From contig JADFYY010000002.1 in assembly GCA_015232825.1 (NCBI GenBank), positions 1 to 64,000 on the forward strand: 64,000 bases of DNA, given 5' to 3'. The translations under genes and the position numbers were made by a program. Shown piece by piece: positions 22,877-30,349 of this stretch. The first letter of the stretch is position 1. Each line of letters begins with the position of its first letter. The DNA is from Magnetococcales bacterium. GTDB lineage: Bacteria > Pseudomonadota > Magnetococcia > Magnetococcales > Magnetaquicoccaceae. The notes under the pieces are model-generated. The model worked only from the letters and a program-made list of their open reading frames with translations, had not been told where the DNA came from and ran no database searches.

Positions 22877-24016
22877 TCAACAAGTCAACTCGACCAAAGT
22901 GACATCATCGCTTTGTTCCAGACCTTCGCGGAATTGTTGCAAAGCCTCGTCCACACACGTCAAAGGGGTTTCTCCCGTTGCAATACGGGTCAAAAGTGGA
23001 ATCAAGCGCAACAAGTCAAACTCTTCGCGGTTTGGGTTTTTCTCTTCCACAATTCCATCGGTAAAAAACAGCACCCGATCCCCAGGTTGCAAGGCCACCT
23101 CGCTCCCTGGTTTGTCCGGTCGATGCAGAATGCCGCGCGCCATATGTCCAGAAATGATCCGCTGATGCACGATCCCCTGGCGAAAGACAAAGATGTCTGG
23201 CAGGGAACAGTTCCAGGCGAGCAATCGGTCACGGGCCGCAGAAACTTCCAGAAAACAGCCGACCATGAACATGTCAGTCGGTAGTTTTTCATACAAGGCG
23301 CGATTGACTTCCCCCAAAATCCCCGCCATGTCCATTCCAGCCGCTGTGCGAGAGTAAAAAATATCTGAGACAATGGGGCCAGCCACCGCCGCTGTTAAAC
23401 CATGGCCAGTAAAATCCCCCAACACCAGATGTTGGGTGCCATCCGGTCGAAAGGCTGCCAATAGGATATCGCCAGAACTTTTCTCAGCAGGAACCATCAA
23501 ATAGCGCAGATGGGTCCGGTCGAATTGCACGGAGTTGCGCATCCTGGAGACAATGTTTTCAATGGTTTGACGTTCAAAGGAGAGATGTTCGTTCAGCTCT
23601 TGTAGTTTCCGGTATGCGGTGCGCAAAGAGATTTGGGTGCGCACCCGCGCCTTGACAATCGGTGGACTCACCGGTTTGGTCAGATAGTCCACCCCGCCAG
23701 CATCAAATCCTTTGATTTCGTCGCCAATGTCACTCATGGCGGTGATGAAAATAATTGGAATATTTTTGGTTTTTTCGTTTGCCTTGAGGTGTTGGCAGAC
23801 CGCATAGCCATCCATGTCTGGCATCATGATGTCCAAAAGGATCAAGTCAGGGATCTGTTCTGTGGCCAATTCCAGGGCGACTGTGCCACTTTTAGCGAAA
23901 AGAAGGGTATAATCAAATTGCAGGATGGCTCGCAATAGTTTCAGGTTTGCAGTCTCATCGTCAACAAGTAAAATCGTTGATTTGGCTAAATCAATGTTAG
24001 AAATGTGGTCCAGCAT
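22877..24016 (-). CDS. Response regulator with SpoIIE/PP2C-type phosphatase domain
   Basis: The 379-residue protein has a receiver (residues 14-130, phosphoacceptor Asp62 in LLDIMMPDMDG), a coiled coil (about 130-160) and a PP2C-like Ser phosphatase domain from about 170, with GDFTGHGLTAAVAGP and FFTDGIVEEKN as metal-site motifs. Such RsbU-like proteins control partner-switch regulators. A STAS protein (54201) and anti-anti-sigma-like architecture exist elsewhere in the window, but no HATPase-only anti-sigma factor is here. The ATG directly abuts the stop of the upstream hybrid kinase (TAAATG), so they are co-translated. Confidence 0.9.
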   Translation of the reverse strand: MLDHISNIDLAKSTILLVDDETANLKLLRAILQFDYTLLFAKSGTVALELATEQIPDLILLDIMMPDMDGYAVCQHLKANEKTKNIPIIFITAMSDIGDEIKGFDAGGVDYLTKPVSPPIVKARVRTQISLRTAYRKLQELNEHLSFERQTIENIVSRMRNSVQFDRTHLRYLMVPAEKSSGDILLAAFRPDGTQHLVLGDFTGHGLTAAVAGPIVSDIFYSRTAAGMDMAGILGEVNRALYEKLPTDMFMVGCFLEVSAARDRLLAWNCSLPDIFVFRQGIVHQRIISGHMARGILHRPDKPGSEVALQPGDRVLFFTDGIVEEKNPNREEFDLLRLIPLLTRIATGETPLTCVDEALQQFREGLEQSDDVTLVELTC

Positions 24017-26431
24017 TTAAAAGTGTCCATCCAAATCAATAGAAAATATTTGTTTTAATGTAATGAGTGCTTGCTCTAACTCCAGTTCATCAACTTGTTC
24101 CAATAATTTATGCATCTCATTTTGTCGCAGGCTCCGGGCGTCATAAAGATCCAGAATCCCTTTTTCTACCCCAGTGATGTTCCCTTGGGAGAGACTGCGG
24201 GCAATGGTCCGCACCAACTGGAGTGTCGTATCGTTTAATGGATTGGGCTGGAGCAGTAATTCCTCTTTATTGTTCTCCCCATCCAATGAGTTGGCCATGT
24301 CAGCGAGTTCCAGGCTCTGGCAGGAGGCGATCACTTGAGACAAGGCTGACTCAAAATCCAGGGTCAACTTATCAAGGTTGATATTTCGTTTCTCTAGTGC
24401 ATCCATTAGTGCCTGCATGTCACCATCCTCTTCTTTGCGTTGACGCAAGGCCGCATCCAAGGCCGAGGCCGCAGCTTCTAGGTCGCGGGCAGAGAGGGTT
24501 CCTGACACCCCTTTGATGGCATGAGCCAAAGATTTGGCCGCGTGAAGGTCGTGACGCGCCAGGGCTGAACGGACCAGAGTGGCATCTTCGGCATGTTTGT
24601 GGGAGAAGCCGATGAGCGACTTGCGATAGATCTCCGCATTGCCCCACTTGATCAATCCAGCGGCCACATCGATTCCGTTGAGTGACGGCCTGTTGGCAAA
24701 GGGGTCTGATCCATTGGCGGTTGTCTCCAGCACCGCTTCTTCTATCAATTTTCCGACGCCTTGCGGAACCGTTTGTTCCATTGTTTTGAACAGGCTACCA
24801 AAATCAATGGGTTTGGAAATATACCCATCCATGCCCACTTCCAGACACTGTTCTTGGTCACTTTTCATGGCCGCCGCAGTCATGGCAATAATCGGGATGT
24901 GATGACCCTCTCCGCGCACTCTTTCTTGTTCACGAATCGCTTTGGTGGCCACATATCCATCCATGCGGGGCATGTGAATATCCATCAAAATCAGCTCCAT
25001 TCCCCCTTCTTCCCAGGCGTTTAACGCCTCGTATCCATCATGGACCACCCGCACCTTGTGTCCGCATCGTTCGAGACGTAGCTTGGCCAATAGGCAATTC
25101 TCTTCAATATCTTCAACCAGTAGAATATTGAAAATGCGGGGTGTGGTGAAGGCGGTTGTGGATGAGGGCAGGTCACGCTTGCAGGTGCTTTGTTTAGAGG
25201 CGGGAAGGGTGACCGTGAAAAAAAAGGTCGTTCCTTCGTTCGGTATGCTAGAGACCTGTAATTCTCCCGCCATGCGGGCGACAATCTCCTTGGCAATGGT
25301 GAGGCCAAGCCCAGTACCACCATGGGTGCGCGTGGTGGAGGTGTCGGCTTGGGTGAAGCTTTCAAAGATGGCCGTCAGTCGTTCCGCTGGAATGCCGATA
25401 CCGGTATCTTGGACCGCGAAATGGATCTTCTCCTCTCCTCGCGATTGGGCTGATACAACGATCTGTCCTTTGTGAGTAAACTTGATGGCGTTTCCAACTA
25501 GATTCATAAATACCTGCTGCAAACGTACCGGATCGCCGATGAAACAGTTGGGTAGCACGGGGTCGATTTCTAAAAGAAGAGCCAACTCCTTGTGTTGGAC
25601 CGTTGGATTCAAGGTGGCGATGGTCTCTTCTAGGGTTTGACGCAAATCGAATACGATTTGCTCCATAATCATTTTGCCGCTCTCGATCTTGGAGAAGTCC
25701 AGAATGTCGTTGATCAAGGTCAAAAGGGCGCGGGCCGAAGAGAGGGCTGTCCCCATATATTTCCGTTTGGTCCCATCGCTTTCCATCTCTAGGAGCAGTT
25801 CGACCATGCCGATCACGGCGTTCATGGGGGTGCGGATGTCATGGCTCATGTTTGCCAAAAAGCGACTTTTGGCTTTATTGGCCAGTTCTGCAGCCTCTTT
25901 GGCGTGCCATACCTCGGCAGATTTTTTTTCTTCGGTCAGATCACGAGAGTTGCCCACCGCGCCGATGATGGTTCCATGGGCGTCACGCAGTAAGGAGGCG
26001 GAAATATAAACCGGGAACAACTCCCCACTTTTTTTCCGGCTGGTCGCCTCGCCAATGAAAAAACCGCGTTGACGCATCATCTCGCCGACGCGCGCGGATT
26101 CTTTTTCGTCGCCATATAAATGGTTGATTGGTTTTCCGATAATTTCGGCAGACTTGAAACCGTATACCTCTTCTGCGGCTTTGTTGAAAACTTTTATATT
26201 TCTGTTCTTGTCTGTAACCACGATCATGGTCATTGAGCAGTCGATGATACCGCGAGCGAACTCTTGTTCTGTGCGCAACTGTTCATAAACTTTTTGTTGG
26301 ATCCTCACTTTGAACAACAGTACGCTGACTCCAGCGAATCCTGCGATCAGGATCCATACAATGAGTGAGGATACGTCCAATGTTTGAATTGAGTCAGGCA
26401 CGAGTGACGTCGGATAGGAAAAGTTCACCAT
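24017..26431 (-). CDS. Membrane hybrid histidine kinase: TM-PAS-HisKA-HATPase-REC-Hpt
   Basis: Starting at ATG 26431 the product is about 804 residues. One membrane helix near the N-terminus (SSLIVWILIAGFAGVSVLL) leaves almost no periplasmic domain. A PAS domain (about 60-170) follows. The kinase has the phosphorylated His in FLANMSHDIRTPMNA near residue 197, a HATPase with GTGLGL, a receiver with LILMDIHMPRMDG and an Hpt domain with SLAHAIKGVSGT. The upstream gene overlaps its start by about 38 bp and the REC-phosphatase abuts its stop. The likely output is the phosphatase-REC protein. Confidence 0.92.
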   Translation of the reverse strand: MVNFSYPTSLVPDSIQTLDVSSLIVWILIAGFAGVSVLLFKVRIQQKVYEQLRTEQEFARGIIDCSMTMIVVTDKNRNIKVFNKAAEEVYGFKSAEIIGKPINHLYGDEKESARVGEMMRQRGFFIGEATSRKKSGELFPVYISASLLRDAHGTIIGAVGNSRDLTEEKKSAEVWHAKEAAELANKAKSRFLANMSHDIRTPMNAVIGMVELLLEMESDGTKRKYMGTALSSARALLTLINDILDFSKIESGKMIMEQIVFDLRQTLEETIATLNPTVQHKELALLLEIDPVLPNCFIGDPVRLQQVFMNLVGNAIKFTHKGQIVVSAQSRGEEKIHFAVQDTGIGIPAERLTAIFESFTQADTSTTRTHGGTGLGLTIAKEIVARMAGELQVSSIPNEGTTFFFTVTLPASKQSTCKRDLPSSTTAFTTPRIFNILLVEDIEENCLLAKLRLERCGHKVRVVHDGYEALNAWEEGGMELILMDIHMPRMDGYVATKAIREQERVRGEGHHIPIIAMTAAAMKSDQEQCLEVGMDGYISKPIDFGSLFKTMEQTVPQGVGKLIEEAVLETTANGSDPFANRPSLNGIDVAAGLIKWGNAEIYRKSLIGFSHKHAEDATLVRSALARHDLHAAKSLAHAIKGVSGTLSARDLEAAASALDAALRQRKEEDGDMQALMDALEKRNINLDKLTLDFESALSQVIASCQSLELADMANSLDGENNKEELLLQPNPLNDTTLQLVRTIARSLSQGNITGVEKGILDLYDARSLRQNEMHKLLEQVDELELEQALITLKQIFSIDLDGHF

Positions 26432-27038
26432 CACGCACCATCGATGGAATGATTTTCAGTCCAGCTCCATCGGCGGGTTCTAGGCATTGGCCGGTGGTCA
26501 GATCAAAGGTCCAGTTGTGTACGCGGCATTCCACCCGTGTGCCATGATCGGTTCCTTGGCAGAGATTGGCCTTGGAGTGGGGACAGAGGGCACTGTAGAC
26601 CGTCACATGATCTGCCTGCGAGCGGAATACGATCAGGTTGCCTGTTGAATGCTGTAAACAGTGCATGCGCTGTAATGGAAAATCGTTTAAGGATCCGAGT
26701 CGATTGTTTACGGTTGTCACTGGAGCGTTGTCTGGGATTTCTGGCAAAAGATCCATTTCTCGCATGATTTCGATGGCGTCGAGTACTTTGTTGAGGCCAG
26801 CTGCGGGAAAAGCCATGAGAACCGCATCTAAAATTTCCTCCCGGCTGGCTCCAGCCTTGAGTGCTTTGGGGGCGTATTGACGCAAGCCACGTTCTGTGCC
26901 AACGGTTACTTTTGTGACGATCTGAATGAGGTGACGGGTCTTTTCGTCCAAAGCCTGGACACTGTGTTTGTAGAAACCGAGCAGATGTGTGGCTGCTTCG
27001 GGTCGTGTTTTAGCCAGATAAGTGAGAGCTTTGGACAT
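26394..27038 (-). CDS. Carboxymuconolactone decarboxylase-like / Rieske ferredoxin fusion
   Basis: Residues 1-95 have the CMD/AhpD helical fold, including a LKAGASREEILDAV block. The usual redox CxxC is absent: the corresponding stretch is VGTERGLRQYAPKAL without Cys. Residues about 108-205 form a Rieske domain with CPH at 152-154 and CRVH at 171-174, a correct 2Fe-2S ligand set. The fusion could be a small electron-transfer protein using the AhpD part as a docking or oligomerisation domain (inference). Its C-terminus overlaps the hybrid kinase start by 38-41 bp. Confidence 0.8.
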   Translation of the reverse strand: MSKALTYLAKTRPEAATHLLGFYKHSVQALDEKTRHLIQIVTKVTVGTERGLRQYAPKALKAGASREEILDAVLMAFPAAGLNKVLDAIEIMREMDLLPEIPDNAPVTTVNNRLGSLNDFPLQRMHCLQHSTGNLIVFRSQADHVTVYSALCPHSKANLCQGTDHGTRVECRVHNWTFDLTTGQCLEPADGAGLKIIPSMVRDGELFLSDVTRA

Positions 27039-27157
27039 GGGTGTGTTTTTTCCCTACAAGATGTGGGCGAAGTGGCCATTTTTTTGTGAATCATCGATTA
27101 ATCTTTTAGTCCACTTTCAGGTCAATGGCAACTTTATTTTGCGATGCTGTGGTGACA

Positions 27158-27240
27158 GGTCTAAGGGCTTTTTTTTATATAATTTATTCAATAACAATAA
27201 TATAATCAATAATGGATTTTTTTTGTTGCGGTGCGAAAAA
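27158..27240 (+). other. AT-rich tract upstream of a promoter
   Basis: The stretch has runs of A and T (for example ttttttttatataattta and the ataatataatcaataatgg segment). It lies directly before the -35 box of the following promoter, where an UP element or nucleoid-protein site would sit. No gene is seen in 27039-27337 apart from this and the promoter. Confidence 0.4.
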
Positions 27241-27246
27241 AATGAG

Positions 27247-27275
27247 TTGACCCGCTCTTACAAATGACCTATAAG
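27247..27275 (+). promoter_or_regulatory. Sigma-70-type promoter of the 98-aa gene
   Basis: TTGACC (27247-27252) and TATAAG (27270-27275) are separated by exactly 17 bases, with an AT-rich tract upstream and a G-rich initial transcribed region. Transcription would start near 27283, giving a leader of about 55 bases. Confidence 0.65.
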
Positions 27276-27337
27276 GGGGGTGTGAGATTGTTAATGCAAC
27301 ACAGGCTTTGTCGGATGAAATGATTTGGGAGGGGAAC

Positions 27338-27634
27338 ATGAGCATGGTTTGCAGGGATTCTTCGGTCGCATCTTCAACGATTCTGATGGGCAGTCGGATG
27401 AAACAGACAGAACATGAAATGCCTGTGCCAGAGGGGTGGTCATCTGATTTTCTTCTCGACCTGTTCAGCTATCACATGGGTTGGCTGGGCAATGTGTCTG
27501 GGTTGAATGAAGCCGAGGCCAAACGGCGGGTGTTGAATTTGTTTAAGTCCGGTAAGATCGGCTATCAAGACGAAGCTGGCAACAAACGGACCTTGCCGGG
27601 TGATGTCATTGTTTGGGTCAATCGGAATGCTTAA
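27338..27634 (+). CDS. Small hypothetical protein, 98 aa
   Basis: The ATG at 27338 follows a strong GGGAGGGG ribosome site; an earlier TTG in frame has none. The product begins MSMVCRDSSVASSTILMG and has a C-terminal region with GLNEAEAKRRVLNLFKSGKI and GNKRTLPGDVIVWVNRN. This second half looks like a small winged or SH3-like fold. It is encoded alone behind a good promoter, so it is probably expressed. The function is unknown. Confidence 0.65.
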   Translation: MSMVCRDSSVASSTILMGSRMKQTEHEMPVPEGWSSDFLLDLFSYHMGWLGNVSGLNEAEAKRRVLNLFKSGKIGYQDEAGNKRTLPGDVIVWVNRNA

Positions 27635-27646
27635 GAGTTCCAGGTA

Positions 27647-29506
27647 TCAGTTCATCACATCCAAATAGGCTGCGGCCTCGCTCAGTGAGATTTTTCCTTC
27701 CAGAACCTTTCTGAGTCCGCTAGCGATCAAGGGTTGAAACCCTTTGCTCCTGGCGGTTGAGCGCAAGGCTGTGGCACTCTCCCGACGGGCGATCATGCCC
27801 CGTAATTCATCATCAATCGGCATCATTTCATATAATACGGTGCGACCTTTGTATCCGGTCAGATTGCACTGTGGGCAACCTGTGGCTTGCCAGAGCTTGT
27901 CTGGGACAGGATCTTTCACTCCCATGGAGTGCAACACCCCTTGCTCTTTAAGGGTGATTGGGGTGAGTTGCCGGCAGTGCAGACAGAGGAGTCGGGTAAG
28001 CCGTTGGGCAATGACCAAGCTGGCGGCTGAAGAGACCAGATAGGGTTCCGCGCCCATGTCTAGCAGACGGGCCACCGCCCCTGGGGCATCGTTGGTGTGA
28101 AGGGTTGAGAGAACTAAGTGACCGGTGAGCGCGGACTGGACGGCAATGCGGGCGGTTTCGCCATCGCGGATTTCGCCCACCATGATCACATCTGGGTCGT
28201 GGCGGAGAAAATGGCGTAAGGCGCGGGCAAAGGTGTAGTCGATTTTTTCGTGGACTAGCACCTGGGTGATGCCATCCATTTTGACCTCCACGGGGTCTTC
28301 TACCGTCAGGATGTGACGGTTCTCATTGGATTGAATGAAATTCAAGGCGGCTCGCAAGGTGGTGGATTTTCCGCTACCCGTGGGACCGGTTAGCAAAATC
28401 AGGCCATGGGGCAGGGAGACGGCCCGTCGCAGACGTTCTTGGTCTTCGGCAAAAAAGCCCAACTCTTCCAGCTTGACAATGTCCACCTGCAGATCCAATA
28501 AACGCAACACCACCGCTTCACCCCGCACCGCCGGGATGACTGATACGCGAAGATCCATGTTGCGGTCTGCCAGTCGCGTGCGAATGGCCCCGTCTTGAGG
28601 CAGACGTTTTTCGGAGATATCCAAACCAGACAGCACCTTGATTCTGGAGACAATGTGATTGGCCAGATTTAACGGAATTTGGGCCTGTGGATGAATTTTG
28701 CCGTCCAGACGGAAGTCCACCCGCATGCAACGGGCGTCTGGGATTAAATGGATGTCACTGGCGTTCATGCGGGTGGCTGCCAGCAGAATGCGGTTGATCA
28801 AGGTGGTGGCATCGGTTCCGGCAATGATGGGAGATCCCTTTTCCGGCAAGGTGACGCTACGCAGATCCAGTTCACCAAGAAAGGAGGTCTCCCGGCGATT
28901 TTTTTCATCGCCATACCACAGTTCGATGGCCTTGCGGATGGCAGAGGCGGGCGTGATTGCCAGACGTATCGGATGGTCCATGAAGGTGGCGGCCTCTTTG
29001 ACATCGATCCGTCGCGGATCTTCGGCTGCCAGCAGGAGATGATCCCCTTGAAAACGGGCCGGAAAGGCGTGCCAAGCATTGGCCGTTTGGGCATCTAGGC
29101 GGCGAATCGCACCCGATTCGGCGGTCGCGGGTTGAAAGGCAAAAAAAGGGAGTCGGGAGACGGCAGCCATGGCCATGGCTAAGGCGGTCTCTCCCAGAGA
29201 TTCGGATTGAATCAGGGCATCGGCTAAGGAGAGATCGGGCTGATTGCGTTTGCTCTCTTTGGCGGTTTTTAACTCTTCGGCGGTGACGAGAGTGGTTTGG
29301 GTTAAGAATTGCACCAGTCCAGTCTCTTCATCGGTCAGGGGGTATCCCAACAGAGTGGCCAGAAGACGCGGTTCCACCAAGTCATGTTCGGCAAGGTGAT
29401 CCCGTAGTGCTTGAAAGCGCAGATCCTCTTGTAACCGTTTGTCGCTGGGGGCAAGGGTCTGGCTTGAGGTGGTCTCTTTAGGAGCTTTGGACATGGGTCT
29501 CTTCAT
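27647..29506 (-). CDS. GspE/PilB-type secretion or type IV pilus assembly ATPase
   Basis: The 619-residue ATPase has an N-terminal GspE_N/MshEN-like region (about 75-210) and a C-terminal motor with Walker A GPTGSGKSTT, Walker B VIMVGEIRD and the His box VLSTLHTNDA. Four Cys in CLHCRQ and CPQCNLTGYKGR bind zinc, as in GspE and PilB. Length fits PilB or GspE. It stands alone here, without pilC, pilD or gsp genes, so whether it drives pili or type II secretion cannot be decided from the sequence. Confidence 0.88.
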   Translation of the reverse strand: MKRPMSKAPKETTSSQTLAPSDKRLQEDLRFQALRDHLAEHDLVEPRLLATLLGYPLTDEETGLVQFLTQTTLVTAEELKTAKESKRNQPDLSLADALIQSESLGETALAMAMAAVSRLPFFAFQPATAESGAIRRLDAQTANAWHAFPARFQGDHLLLAAEDPRRIDVKEAATFMDHPIRLAITPASAIRKAIELWYGDEKNRRETSFLGELDLRSVTLPEKGSPIIAGTDATTLINRILLAATRMNASDIHLIPDARCMRVDFRLDGKIHPQAQIPLNLANHIVSRIKVLSGLDISEKRLPQDGAIRTRLADRNMDLRVSVIPAVRGEAVVLRLLDLQVDIVKLEELGFFAEDQERLRRAVSLPHGLILLTGPTGSGKSTTLRAALNFIQSNENRHILTVEDPVEVKMDGITQVLVHEKIDYTFARALRHFLRHDPDVIMVGEIRDGETARIAVQSALTGHLVLSTLHTNDAPGAVARLLDMGAEPYLVSSAASLVIAQRLTRLLCLHCRQLTPITLKEQGVLHSMGVKDPVPDKLWQATGCPQCNLTGYKGRTVLYEMMPIDDELRGMIARRESATALRSTARSKGFQPLIASGLRKVLEGKISLSEAAAYLDVMN

Positions 29507-29617
29507 GTAAAGATCAATGGGTTGGATTTCAAGTATGGCGGATTTTGTGGTTGCATGACAAGGAAAACATCGGCATAGTCTATTAATGAACGATCCGAAA
29601 CGAATGTGAGGTGGGCT

Positions 29618-30349
29618 ATGAATCTTGGCGTCAAGATAATCGGGATGCTATTGGTGGTGCTGGTGATGTCGGCAGAGGCCGCAGCGGTCTCTTTGTCCAT
29701 TGCCACGGCGGATTCTAATCCGGTCTATACCAATTCTGAAGGGAGTGGGTTGGTGGACCGAGTGGCGCAGGCCGTGTTTCAACGTTTGGGTTGGCAGTTG
29801 AAAATCAGCCATCTGCCATCCGAGCGCGCTTTGATCAATGCCAATGAAGGGATTGATGATGGCGAGTTGATGCGGGTTCCAGACAAATTTATTGTGGATA
29901 CCTATCCAAATCTGATCAAGATCCCTGAACCTTGGATGAACAAAGCCTTTATCGCCTTTACCAATCAGGAACATGTCATCATCAAGAGTTGGGGTGATCT
30001 CACTCCTTATACTGTGGGTTTCATCACTGGTTGGCGGATGTTCGAGGAGAACACCCGTGATGTTCCTAACCGGATCAGGGTCAAGGATGAGGAACTGTTG
30101 TTTGGTTTGATCAAGAATGATCGTGCGCAAATCATTCTGTATGACCGGGTGCAGGGGCAAGAGTATCTGCGTAAAGAGGGGATTCAAGGGGTTCGGGTCG
30201 TGGAACCCCCTCTGGCCGAGAAGGATCTTCACTTTTATCTCAACAAGAAACACGCTGGGCTTGTCGATGCGATCACGGATACCTTGAAAAATATGAAAAA
30301 GGATGGCAGCTATCAAAAATTGTTGGAGCGTGAGGAGATGCTCAAGTGA
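29618..30349 (+). CDS. Periplasmic solute-binding protein (SBP family 3), first gene of a sensory operon
   Basis: The ATG at 29618 follows a GAGGTGG box. The 243-residue product has a signal peptide (GVKIIGMLLVVLVMSAEAAA) and a small family-3 binding fold beginning VSLSIATADSNPVYTN, with SERALINANEGIDDGELMR and a second lobe with DRAQIILYDRVQG. It is shorter than amino-acid binding proteins and lacks a lipobox. No ABC permease genes are present; the next gene is a membrane hybrid kinase joined by a GTGA overlap. I infer that it presents a ligand to that kinase. Confidence 0.8.
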   Translation: MNLGVKIIGMLLVVLVMSAEAAAVSLSIATADSNPVYTNSEGSGLVDRVAQAVFQRLGWQLKISHLPSERALINANEGIDDGELMRVPDKFIVDTYPNLIKIPEPWMNKAFIAFTNQEHVIIKSWGDLTPYTVGFITGWRMFEENTRDVPNRIRVKDEELLFGLIKNDRAQIILYDRVQGQEYLRKEGIQGVRVVEPPLAEKDLHFYLNKKHAGLVDAITDTLKNMKKDGSYQKLLEREEMLK

